Shown here one piece after another: positions 1 through 7,590 of a DNA stretch of 17,327 nt. The position numbers and the translations under genes are program-made. The notes below the pieces were generated by a model. It saw nothing but the letters and a program-made list of their open reading frames with translations. It was not told where the DNA came from and ran no database searches. This stretch comes from ZC4RG30 sp031424095 (lineage in GTDB: Bacteria > Pseudomonadota > Gammaproteobacteria > Steroidobacterales > Steroidobacteraceae). Each line of letters opens with the position of its first letter. The first letter of the stretch is position 1. The stretch is taken from NCBI GenBank assembly GCA_031424095.1, contig JANPGU010000081.1, forward strand, positions 1 through 17,327, in the 5' to 3' direction.

Positions 1-2222
1 CACAGGGTTCAACGGAACTGGCGCAGGCACTCTCCATCGCAGCGCCTTCTCTGAACTTCCCCAGACCTGCAATCAGCGACGGTACCGATCATATCCGTCC
101 CGTCACGTTGCGCGGCCTGGCCCCAGACCAGACGCTGGTGCTGCTCAACTCCAAGCGCCAGCATCAGTCTTCGCTGGTGAACGTCAATGGCAGCATCGGG
201 CGCGGATCATCTGGCGTCGATCTCAACACGATCCCGATCGCGGCGATCGAACGTGTCGAGGTGCTGCGTGATGGCGCGTCGGCACAGTACGGCTCGGATG
301 CCATCGCTGGCGTCATCAACCTGCAGCTGCGGCGCGCCACCTCCGGCGGTGGCGCAGTGGTCACCTACGGCGGCTACGACACCACGGTCTCGCCGGCTCG
401 CTCATCGCGTTCGGAAAAGGACGGCGAGACCGCAACGGTCTCTGTCTGGACCGGATTGCCCCTCGGCGCCGATGGCTTTCTCACGCTGACCGGTGAGTAC
501 CGCGACCGCAACCCGACCAGCCGCGGCGATCTCGACATCCGCGTCGCGTCGCTCACGCCAGCCGAAACTCCCCGTGTCACTTCGCGCTTCGGTGACCCGG
601 AAACGCAGGATGCAACGGTCTATGCCAATGCCGGGCTGCCGCTTGCGGGAAGCTGGAATCTGTATGGCTGGGCCGGTTATCAACAGCGCGACGGCGAATC
701 AGCGGCGTTCCCACGGCTACGCAACAACGTCAACAACAGTGTCGCGGTGTACCCGAATGGCTTTCTGCCGCTCATCGCCACGGACATCCGGGACATCACC
801 ACCGGATTCGGCGCCAAGGGGGAGCTCGGCAGCTGGCGCACAGATTTCAGTGTTGTTTACGGCTACAACGAAGTCGGCTATCGCACGGAAAACAGCATCA
901 ACGGCACGCTGGTCCCCAATTCGCCGACCAGTTTCGATTCCGGTGGATTCGACTATGACCAGCTGGTGTTCAATGCCGATTTTGCGCGCAGCCTCGGCCT
1001 GCTCGGCGGCGGAGCGGCAAATCTTGCGATCGGCTTCGAAGCACGCCGCGAAAGCTACAGCATCACGGCAGGTGAGGTTGCGTCCTACATCGCCGGGCCG
1101 CGGCAGGGAGCTGCCTTTGGCAATCCGGCACCCGGTGCGCAGGGATTTCCCGGCTTCCAGCCTGGCAATGAGGTCGACGAACATCGCAGCAACATCGCCC
1201 TTTACGCCGAACTCGAATCGCCGCTCAGCAGCAAGCTGACAGCCGCCATCGCCGTACGAGGCGAGGATTATTCCGACTTCGGCTCGGAAGTCACGGGCAA
1301 GGTGTCGGCCCGCTACGAGTTCGTCGAAAGCCTGGCGCTGCGCGGTACGGTCTCGACCGGCTTCCGGGCCCCTGGTTTGCAGCAGAGCTTCTTTACTTCG
1401 ACGGCCACGAACTTCATTGGCGGCGTTCCCTTTGAGGTGGGCACATTTCCTCCGTCCTCGGCCGTTGCCCGGGCACTGGGCGCGCAGCCGCTGCAGCCTG
1501 AAGAGTCCACCAACTATTCGCTCGGCGCGGTGCTGCGGCTGGCCGGTTTCGAGGCCACCGTTGACGTGTATCGCATCGAAATAGACGATCGCATCGTGCT
1601 CTCCGAAAACCTCGGTGGCACAACGGCCATCGATGCGCTGCTGCGGCCCTTCGGCATTGGCCGCGCGCGGTTCTTCATCAATGGCGTGGATACGACCACC
1701 AAGGGCGTGGACGCGGTTTTGCACTACGCTCTGCCGACCGCCGCGGTGGGCAAATGGGATTTCACGCTGTCGGCCAACTGGAATTCGACCAATGTCACTG
1801 CGCTGCCGACTACCAATGTGATTCCACAGGGCGGCACCCTGTTCGGGCGCATCAACGTGATCACCTTCGAGCAGGGCCAGCCGGACAACAAGCAGTCGCT
1901 GATGGTGAACTGGGACCAGGCCACGGGCTTTGGCCTGCTCGGCGCGACTCTGAAGGCCACGCACTACGGCAAGATTGTCGAGCCCCAACCCACTGCCGCG
2001 CTGGACGTGCTGCTCGGCTCTGCGGTGCTTGTGGACCTGGAGCTGCGTACGCGCTTCGGCGAGGGATTCACGGTCGCAATCGGTGCGGACAATGTGCTCG
2101 ACAAATACCCGACGCAGACCCCCGTCACGGTGAACACCACCGGCGCGACGTCTTACTCGCGCTATTCACCGTTTGGATTCAACGGGCGGTTCCTCTACGC
2201 CCGCCTGGGCTACAACTGGTGA
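1..2222 (+). CDS. TonB-dependent outer-membrane receptor (5' partial)
   Basis: This is an outer-membrane receptor that would import a scarce or bulky ligand using TonB energy. The frame is open from base 3, so the start codon, signal peptide and TonB box lie upstream of the window; the TTG at 108 is internal. About 739 residues are visible. The plug domain comes first: LAQALSIAAPSLNF, then PVTLRGLAPDQTLVLLN, then the hallmark IERVEVLRDGASAQYGSDAIAGVINL. A long beta-barrel follows, with FRAPGLQQSF and a C-terminal segment ending YARLGYNW, whose terminal aromatic is typical of outer-membrane barrels. The family call is firm. The ligand cannot be deduced. Proximity to a catabolic block makes an organic substrate as plausible as a siderophore, but MarR and chemotaxis-like genes lie between. 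The 3' end overlaps the convergent PAS gene by 13 bp. Confidence 0.95.
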   Translation, partial: QGSTELAQALSIAAPSLNFPRPAISDGTDHIRPVTLRGLAPDQTLVLLNSKRQHQSSLVNVNGSIGRGSSGVDLNTIPIAAIERVEVLRDGASAQYGSDAIAGVINLQLRRATSGGGAVVTYGGYDTTVSPARSSRSEKDGETATVSVWTGLPLGADGFLTLTGEYRDRNPTSRGDLDIRVASLTPAETPRVTSRFGDPETQDATVYANAGLPLAGSWNLYGWAGYQQRDGESAAFPRLRNNVNNSVAVYPNGFLPLIATDIRDITTGFGAKGELGSWRTDFSVVYGYNEVGYRTENSINGTLVPNSPTSFDSGGFDYDQLVFNADFARSLGLLGGGAANLAIGFEARRESYSITAGEVASYIAGPRQGAAFGNPAPGAQGFPGFQPGNEVDEHRSNIALYAELESPLSSKLTAAIAVRGEDYSDFGSEVTGKVSARYEFVESLALRGTVSTGFRAPGLQQSFFTSTATNFIGGVPFEVGTFPPSSAVARALGAQPLQPEESTNYSLGAVLRLAGFEATVDVYRIEIDDRIVLSENLGGTTAIDALLRPFGIGRARFFINGVDTTTKGVDAVLHYALPTAAVGKWDFTLSANWNSTNVTALPTTNVIPQGGTLFGRINVITFEQGQPDNKQSLMVNWDQATGFGLLGATLKATHYGKIVEPQPTAALDVLLGSAVLVDLELRTRFGEGFTVAIGADNVLDKYPTQTPVTVNTTGATSYSRYSPFGFNGRFLYARLGYNW

Positions 2223-2839
2223 GCAATGCCGGAAGGGCTCGGGGACGGATCAGTCTCCAGCAGGACCAGCAGGAACCTGTGACCGTCAGGGTCGCGGGCC
2301 GCCGTTGCATGCACCTGGTGGGGCGCACCGAACGGCAGGGCAATCTGCAGTGTCCCTCTGGTCGTCGTGACGCCCTTCCAGGACAGCCCGTCGAGCAGGC
2401 TGCGCAGCGTGCCCCGGCTTCCTGGCACCAGCTGGCTCTCCAGAGTGCGCCCCAGCAGATAATCCCGCGCTTGTCCGAGCAATGTCGCGGCGCGGCGATT
2501 CAATTCATGCAGCGTCGTATCTGCGTCCAGCGTCATGTAACCAACCGGCGCCGCATCGTAAAGCTGGACATGCCTCACCAGCGATGCTTCGAGTTCAGTG
2601 CGCATGCGACGCAGTTCTTCGTCCTGGATCTCCAGCTCCACCTGGTGCACCTGCAGTTCATGCAGCAGCGCCAGCGCCTGCACCGCCGTGGCGGGTGAGC
2701 TCGCGAGGTCGTGGAGAACCACCAGAGCCTTCGGCATCCTCGCGTGAGGTTCGGTGCCAGGTCCGGTCCTGCCAAGCTGCATGACGGCTCGCGTCCGCAG
2801 CGCATGCTGCTCAGTGGGTAAAAATGCCTTGTTGGCCAT
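2210..2839 (-). CDS. Stand-alone PAS-domain protein
   Basis: This encodes a 209-residue cytoplasmic protein. A helical segment at about 57-88 contains ELQVHQVELEIQDEELRRM, the linker commonly found just before PAS domains in hybrid sensor kinases. A PAS domain runs from about 89 to 196, with LYDAAPVGYMTLD and HELNRRAATLLG. No kinase, cyclase or methyl-accepting domain follows, so it probably works as a sensor or adaptor for another protein. The start at 2839 is preferred over a codon at 2890 because it has an AGGT-type ribosome site about 9 bases upstream (CGCGAGGTA). It lies 40 bp downstream of the CheB/CheR/PAS gene on the same strand, so the two are probably co-transcribed. Its stop overlaps the 3' end of the convergent receptor gene. 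The signal sensed is unknown. Confidence 0.8.
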   Translation of the reverse strand: MANKAFLPTEQHALRTRAVMQLGRTGPGTEPHARMPKALVVLHDLASSPATAVQALALLHELQVHQVELEIQDEELRRMRTELEASLVRHVQLYDAAPVGYMTLDADTTLHELNRRAATLLGQARDYLLGRTLESQLVPGSRGTLRSLLDGLSWKGVTTTRGTLQIALPFGAPHQVHATAARDPDGHRFLLVLLETDPSPSPSGIAHQL

Positions 2840-2879
2840 GATTGATACCTCGCGTGGCTTCGTCCCGTGCGATGAAATT

Positions 2880-5438
2880 CTACCCTGCACTACCCGGGTC
2901 AGCGCTGCGCAACCTCTCTTCCAGGCCTTTTGCAGCGGTGATGTCGATGAACGTGATCACTGCACCCTGTATCACATTGGCCACCGTGCGGTACGGCATG
3001 ATGCGCACATTGAACCAGTGGCCATCCTTGGTGGGAATCTGCTTCTCGCTGAACACCAGGGTGCGCAGTGTTTCCTTGGCGTCCGCGTGCAGCTCCGGAT
3101 AGATCAATGTGTTCGCCAGATCACTCAATGGCCTGCCGATATCCGCATCGCGCAGTTGCACGATGCGTTTCATGTGTTCAGTGAAGCGCCGCACATTGAG
3201 CGAATTGTCCAGGAACAGCGTGGCGATGTCCGTGCTGTTCAGCAGGTTCTGCATGTCGCTCTGCGCCAGCGCCAGGTCGTCGAGCTTGGCATGAAGCTCC
3301 GCATTGATCGTCTGCAGCTCCTCGTTCATGGACTGCGACTCTTCCTTCGACGTGGTCAACTCTTCATTGGCCGACTGCAGTTCCTCGTTGGTGGACTGCA
3401 GCTCTTCATTGGCTGCCTGCAGTTCCTCTGCGGAAGCGCGCATTTCCTGCCGGAGAGCACGCAATTCGTCCTGTGATCGGGCGAGCTCATCGGCGAGCAG
3501 CGGGTCCGGGGCGCCCGCCGGCCGCCTGCGTCCCTTGTGCGCAGCTGGCACCGGAACCTCCCGGAAAACGATCAAGGCCATGCCGTGCATGGCCGGCGGC
3601 TCCAGCAATGCCTTGACCACGATGTCGACGGCATCGGCAGCGCCGTCACCGACTTTCAGTCCGCGCACTTCGACGCTGCTTTTCTCGCGCAGCGCCTGTC
3701 GCATCGCGGCAGCCAGTTGCGTGCGGATCGCCTCGTGCGCCATGACGTGCACGTTCCAGTTGGCCCGTCCAGCAGCAGGCTCCAGGTAGCGCCCGGTGCG
3801 ACCACTGATGTAGACGATGTCGCCGTGTTCGTTCACCAGTACTGCGGGCGGCGAGAACTGCTGCAGCAGCAATGCGTCGGCCAATTCCTGCAGGCTGTTG
3901 AGTTGATTCTGGGAAGTGGTCAACTTCGAGTCCTTGTGCGCGGTGCGTAACGTTATGCCACGATGGATGGGAAAGTCCACGAAGCGACCTGCGGCGGGGC
4001 CTGCACCGCGCATGTAGAGGCGGGCACGACCGTCCAGCGGTGTAAAGAGGTCCAGGGATCGCCCGACGGTCTCGGACTCTCCCAGCAGCAGAATCGATTC
4101 CTCGCGCAGCGCATAGTGAAACAGCGGCAGCAGGCGCTGTTGCAGCGCGGAGGTGAAATAGATCAACAAGTTGCGGCACGACAACAGATCCAGTCGCGTG
4201 AACGGTGGGTCGAGTATCACATTGTGCTGGGTGAACAGAACGGTCTCGCGCAGGGACTGTTCGATCCGGTAGCCATCGCCATCAGCGTTGAAGAAGCGCT
4301 GCAGCCGCTCCGGCGAAACGTCTGCCGTGATGCTCTGCGCGTAGTATCCGCGCCGCGCAATCGCTATCGCGTCGGAACTCAGGTCCGTGGCAAAGATCTG
4401 CAGCTTCCAGCTGGATGCCTGCGGCAGCGCCTCGACCACTTCCCGGAACAGCATGGCCAGTGAATAGGCCTCCTCCCCGGTAGAGCAGCCGACCACCCAT
4501 GCCCGCAGGCGCACGGATTGTTGCCGCTGTGAAAGCAGCGCGGGCAGCGCCTTTTCGCCCAGTACCTTCCACACCTGCGGATCCCGGAAGAAGCTGGTGA
4601 CCCCGATCAGCATCTCCTTGAACAGCAGCTGCAATTCCTGCGGGTTGGCCCGCAGAAATGTTGCATACGTTGCAAGGTCAGGCAGGCCATGCACGCCCAT
4701 GCGGCGTTCGCTGCGTCGCTGCAGCGTGCTGGGTTTGTACTGGGAGAGATCGTGCTTGCCATTCGCGCGGAGCAGTTCAATGATGTTTGCCAGGGCCTGG
4801 TTGGCTTCCGCACTATTGTCGGGCGGCAGGCCGGACTTCAGGTCGCGTGTGGCGAGATACCTGAAGATGTGTTGCGGCAGTTCCGCGGGCGCGGCCACAA
4901 TGTCGCAGGTGCCGGCCTCCATGGCGCTGCGCGGCATGGCGTCGAACTGTGCAGTCTCCGGCGACTGCGCCAACGTCAGTCCGCCCTGACCGCGGATGGC
5001 CTGCAAACCCAGAGTGCCATCGGATCCCATGCCGGACAGAACGACGCCGATGGCCTGCTCTGCCTGTTCGCGCGCCAGGGAACTGAACAGGACATCAATC
5101 GGCAGTCGCAGCCCGCGCTGCCCACTCGGCGGCTGTACCCGCAACTTTCCTGCGGCGACTGTCAGCTCGGTGTTGGGTGCAATGACATAGACGTTGCCGG
5201 ACTCCACGCGCATGCCGTGCACGGCCTCGCTGACGGGTAATGCGCAGCAACGCTGCAACAGTTCCACCAGCATGGCTTTCTGGGTCGGGTCCAGGTGCTG
5301 TACGACCAGATAAGCAAGGCCGCTGCCAGCCGGCACTTGACCCAGAAACTGTTCAAGCGCTACAAGGCCGCCCGCGGATGCTCCCAGTCCGACAATGCGT
5401 GTCGCAGAGGGGAAGCCATCGGCCACGGAATCGTTCAT
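2880..5438 (-). CDS. CheB-CheR-PAS fusion (methylesterase/methyltransferase sensor)
   Basis: This 852-residue multidomain signalling protein opens with a CheB-type methylesterase (about 12-195) carrying the expected catalytic set: S21 in GASAGG, H48 in VQHLDP and D140 in GMGSDG. There is no receiver domain before it. A CheR-type SAM methyltransferase follows (about 210-475) with GCSTGEEAYS at 317-326 and CRNLLIYF at 421-428. Next come a PAS-like domain (about 518-630), a strongly heptad-repeated coiled coil (646-735, repeats of NEELQS type) and a final PAS domain (about 730-838). It ends at ERLRSADPGSAG, just where many relatives continue into a histidine kinase. No chemoreceptor, CheA or CheW is in the window, so its target is unknown. 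Such fusions usually belong to two-component-like sensing rather than flagellar chemotaxis. The start is the first ATG; its ribosome site is weak. Confidence 0.92.
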   Translation of the reverse strand: MNDSVADGFPSATRIVGLGASAGGLVALEQFLGQVPAGSGLAYLVVQHLDPTQKAMLVELLQRCCALPVSEAVHGMRVESGNVYVIAPNTELTVAAGKLRVQPPSGQRGLRLPIDVLFSSLAREQAEQAIGVVLSGMGSDGTLGLQAIRGQGGLTLAQSPETAQFDAMPRSAMEAGTCDIVAAPAELPQHIFRYLATRDLKSGLPPDNSAEANQALANIIELLRANGKHDLSQYKPSTLQRRSERRMGVHGLPDLATYATFLRANPQELQLLFKEMLIGVTSFFRDPQVWKVLGEKALPALLSQRQQSVRLRAWVVGCSTGEEAYSLAMLFREVVEALPQASSWKLQIFATDLSSDAIAIARRGYYAQSITADVSPERLQRFFNADGDGYRIEQSLRETVLFTQHNVILDPPFTRLDLLSCRNLLIYFTSALQQRLLPLFHYALREESILLLGESETVGRSLDLFTPLDGRARLYMRGAGPAAGRFVDFPIHRGITLRTAHKDSKLTTSQNQLNSLQELADALLLQQFSPPAVLVNEHGDIVYISGRTGRYLEPAAGRANWNVHVMAHEAIRTQLAAAMRQALREKSSVEVRGLKVGDGAADAVDIVVKALLEPPAMHGMALIVFREVPVPAAHKGRRRPAGAPDPLLADELARSQDELRALRQEMRASAEELQAANEELQSTNEELQSANEELTTSKEESQSMNEELQTINAELHAKLDDLALAQSDMQNLLNSTDIATLFLDNSLNVRRFTEHMKRIVQLRDADIGRPLSDLANTLIYPELHADAKETLRTLVFSEKQIPTKDGHWFNVRIMPYRTVANVIQGAVITFIDITAAKGLEERLRSADPGSAG
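3300..3432 (-). repeat. Degenerate 21-bp tandem repeats encoding coiled-coil heptads
   Basis: Within the CheB/CheR/PAS gene, about six consecutive heptads read EELQAAN, EELQSTN, EELQSAN, EELTTSK, EESQSMN and EELQTIN. At the DNA level this gives imperfect 21-bp repeats with recurring CTGCAG and TTCCTC/TTCATTGG blocks. They form the signalling coiled coil linking the two PAS domains. The copies differ enough that recent slippage is not obvious. Confidence 0.75.
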
Positions 5439-5472
5439 TGAAGACAGCGCCCTTGCAACCTGGGACCGATCC

Positions 5473-5491
5473 CGTTGAGGTTACCTCAACG
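5473..5491. promoter_or_regulatory. Perfect 19-bp palindrome, candidate MarR operator
   Basis: The bases read CGTTGAGGT, a single central T, then ACCTCAACG: two perfect 9-base arms around one base. The site lies in the gap between the divergent cheB-cheR fusion (start 5438) and the marR-type gene (start 5563), 34 bp from the first and 71 bp from the second. MarR proteins bind as dimers to short near-perfect palindromes, often in the divergent promoter next to their own gene, so this is the natural operator candidate. No clear -10/-35 pair could be assigned around it. Confidence 0.6.
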
Positions 5492-5562
5492 CGTTCCAGC
5501 GGGACGTCTTTGCGTGCGTGACGCGTAAACTTGCGGCAACGGCAGCTTGCGGAATCCGATCC

Positions 5563-6051
5563 ATGACGCAGAACAAGAGTCGATCGCTGGGCCAGCTGGA
5601 CAAGGCCTGGCGCGTCAACGGCACCCCCAATCTCGCGCTGCACCTGGCTATCCTGGGCAGGCTCGTTGACCGCTGCATGGTGCGACGGCTGGGAGACTTC
5701 GGCATCAACGTTGCGCAATGGCGAGCGGTGGCCTTGCTCTCGCTGGCCGCAAGGTCGACGTTCCGGGAACTGGCAGACTATGCCTGGCTGGACCGGGGCG
5801 ATCTCAGTCGCGCATTGCGAAAACTGGAAGCCGACGGCCTGGTCCGCCGCACGGCGCACCCCGAGGACCGGCGCAGCGCCTATCTCGCGCTGACCCCGAA
5901 AGGGCGCAGAGTCTATGTCGTTTTCAGTGCTGAATGGCGGCAGTTCGAGCGGGAGTTCGACCAGCTGTTCTCTGCCGGCGAACTGCGCACCCTGAACCAC
6001 AGCCTTGAGCAGCTGGCGGGACAGTGCCTCGACCATATGGCCAAGGGCTGA
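5563..6051 (+). CDS. MarR-family transcriptional regulator
   Basis: This is a 162-residue winged-helix DNA-binding protein of the MarR family. The family usually represses a neighbouring operon until a small, often aromatic, ligand binds. The core FGINVAQWRAVALLSL (about 46-61) leads into the helix-turn-helix RELADYAWLDRGDLSRALRKLEADGLVRR (about 68-96). The wing follows with HPEDRRSAYLALTPKGR, a textbook MarR signature (EDRR and LTPKG). Flanking helices would form the dimer interface. The ATG at 5563 is chosen because it gives the normal family length; a GTG at 5518 would add 15 residues and has no better ribosome site. It diverges from the cheB-cheR fusion across a perfect palindrome and converges with the carotenoid oxygenase gene, 11 bp away. 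The ligand is unknown. Confidence 0.92.
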   Translation: MTQNKSRSLGQLDKAWRVNGTPNLALHLAILGRLVDRCMVRRLGDFGINVAQWRAVALLSLAARSTFRELADYAWLDRGDLSRALRKLEADGLVRRTAHPEDRRSAYLALTPKGRRVYVVFSAEWRQFEREFDQLFSAGELRTLNHSLEQLAGQCLDHMAKG

Positions 6052-6062
6052 GGCGATCCCCG

Positions 6063-7481
6063 TCAACGCGGCAGCTGTGCTCCGCTGCGCGGCACGAAGC
6101 AGCCGTGGAAACTCATCGGCAGGTTGAACGGCAGCCGCACCCGTGCCACTGGCGCACCCAGCCAGTCGGCCGTGTCGAGCACGTATAGTTCGGCCAGGTT
6201 TTCCCGTACCCGGTTCACCACGGCAAGGATGTAGCCATCGCCCTCTGCAGCATCCGGCGAGCGGGGCACGAACACCGATTCCTGTCCGATGCCGGGATTG
6301 TCCGTCTTCAGCAGCTGATGCACGCGGTGCGTGCCGGTGTGCCAGTCCACCATCGCGATGCCTTCCACGGTCTTGTGCCAGCCATGGCGATAGGGCTGCA
6401 GCGCGCGCCGGTCGTCGATCTTGGGCATTTCGCCGATCGCAGCGGCAAAGGGCTCGAAACCGACTTTCGCCGCAGCGTCCGCGAGATCGAAGGTCAGTCT
6501 GGTCAGGCAGCTCTCGGCGACCGCGTTGCGCGTGGGATTGCCATGGACGTCGTTGAAGAATGCAAAGCTGTTGCCCGGCGCGGCGAAGCCATCGACAACC
6601 ACTTTGCCGCCGTCCGACCAGGCGTTCATGAAGTGCGCAATCATTGCGCCGGGCACGGCGTGCCAGCGGATGTCGGCGGTGGTGCCGCTGCGTGGCATGA
6701 CGCCATATATCGGCTGCAGGGCAGGATCCCAGGCGTAGAAATCGCCGCCGGACCGCACCCGGGCCATGTCGACGGTAAGCGGCATGACCGTAAACACCAC
6801 ATGCTCGCGCGTCATCGCAAAGTCATGGCAGACACCCGGATATGGCATCTGCAGCTCTTCCTGGCGGATCAGCTTGCCGTCACGATCCAGCACCGTCAGC
6901 GCCATCTCGTTGCGGTATTCCTTGTGACAGAACTGGCCGTAACTCCACCATTCGCCTGTGACCGGATCGATCTTCGGATGCGCAGTCATGGTGCGGGTCC
7001 TGAGCCCCGGCTTGAACTCGGCGGGCCCGCGTGTTTCAAGGGTGTCCGGATCAAGCTCCATCGGAATGGAATCTTCGCGCAGGGCATAAAGACGGCCGTG
7101 ATGCCAGAACGCGCTGGTGTTGCCGGTGTTGTCGCGGTCCAGGCCGGCCAATGCGGGCGCATCGGTAAAGCCATTGCGATATTTTCCGGCCAGCCGCGAT
7201 CGCGCGTTGCGTTCGGCGAGGTACCGTTGCGTCTTCACATAGCGGCAGCGGAAGTCGACCTTGCCGGACGCAATGTGGAATACCGAGACCATGCCATCGC
7301 CATTGAGAATGACATCGCCTGCCAGCGTCGGGTAGGCGCGGTCGGCGCCACAGCGGAAGTACGACCCATCAAGTGCTGCAGGCAACTCACCCAGCACCTC
7401 GCAGTCGTAAACGTCGGCCTCGAAACGGCAAGGCTTTGCCGTGCCGTAGAAACTCAGCGCCTGGATGAACGGTTCCGGCAT
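6063..7481 (-). CDS. Carotenoid cleavage oxygenase family dioxygenase (lignostilbene-dioxygenase-like)
   Basis: This is a 472-residue non-haem iron dioxygenase of the carotenoid/stilbene cleavage family, which splits a C=C bond into two carbonyl products. The four iron-binding histidines are identifiable: H168 (TAHPKID), H219 (VCHDFAM), H283 (AHFMNAW) and H459 (FHGCFVP). The family motif GDGM is at 61-64 and a KTQRYLAER block is near 83. Length and style are closer to bacterial lignostilbene and isoeugenol-type enzymes than to plant carotenoid enzymes. The segment LYALREDSIP carries Arg135 where stilbene-cleaving relatives, as I recall, have the substrate-binding Lys. There is no signal peptide. 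The start ATG has a GGGGGA-type ribosome site. It diverges from the aldehyde dehydrogenase operon, which could consume its aldehyde products. The substrate is not determined. Confidence 0.9.
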   Translation of the reverse strand: MPEPFIQALSFYGTAKPCRFEADVYDCEVLGELPAALDGSYFRCGADRAYPTLAGDVILNGDGMVSVFHIASGKVDFRCRYVKTQRYLAERNARSRLAGKYRNGFTDAPALAGLDRDNTGNTSAFWHHGRLYALREDSIPMELDPDTLETRGPAEFKPGLRTRTMTAHPKIDPVTGEWWSYGQFCHKEYRNEMALTVLDRDGKLIRQEELQMPYPGVCHDFAMTREHVVFTVMPLTVDMARVRSGGDFYAWDPALQPIYGVMPRSGTTADIRWHAVPGAMIAHFMNAWSDGGKVVVDGFAAPGNSFAFFNDVHGNPTRNAVAESCLTRLTFDLADAAAKVGFEPFAAAIGEMPKIDDRRALQPYRHGWHKTVEGIAMVDWHTGTHRVHQLLKTDNPGIGQESVFVPRSPDAAEGDGYILAVVNRVRENLAELYVLDTADWLGAPVARVRLPFNLPMSFHGCFVPRSGAQLPR

Positions 7482-7496
7482 GTTGGTTCCCCCAAC
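7482..7496. promoter_or_regulatory. Inverted repeat GTTGG-N5-CCAAC at the dioxygenase start
   Basis: GTTGG, five bases (TTCCC), then CCAAC lies immediately upstream of the dioxygenase ATG and overlaps its ribosome-binding region. It shares the TGTTGG...CCAAC composition of the better repeat at 7533-7548. The centres are about 52 bp apart, close to five helical turns. The short arms mean chance remains possible. Confidence 0.3.
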
Positions 7497-7532
7497 GCCG
7501 GGCTACACTGGCACGCCGGCGCATGGATTGTT

Positions 7533-7548
7533 TGTTGGTGTTCCAACA
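7533..7548. promoter_or_regulatory. Inverted repeat TGTTGG-N4-CCAACA, candidate operator of the dehydrogenase operon
   Basis: Two perfect 6-base arms, TGTTGG and CCAACA, flank TGTT in the 109-bp gap between the divergent dioxygenase and aldehyde dehydrogenase genes. A -10-like CATAAT (7547-7552) overlaps the right arm, with only a weak -35-like TGGATT (7524-7529) at 17-bp spacing. A repressor bound here would block that promoter. The regulator is unknown. The site does not resemble the palindrome next to the marR-type gene. Confidence 0.4.
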
Positions 7549-7590
7549 TAATGCTCCGGCTCATACAAGAAGACAATTGAAGGGGCGTTG

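Noticed and set aside
108..110. TTG as the start of the receptor gene
   Set aside because: The frame is open to the window edge and the upstream residues match the plug domain (LAQALSIAAPSLNF), so the real start is outside.
717..1988. 423-codon open frame on the minus strand within the receptor gene
   Set aside because: It is fully antisense to a clear TonB-dependent receptor and has no recognisable domain; long antisense frames are expected in high-G+C coding DNA.
6318..7580. 420-codon plus-strand frame opposite the dioxygenase gene
   Set aside because: The minus strand carries a complete dioxygenase with all four iron histidines; the plus-strand frame has no domain and runs through the divergent promoter.
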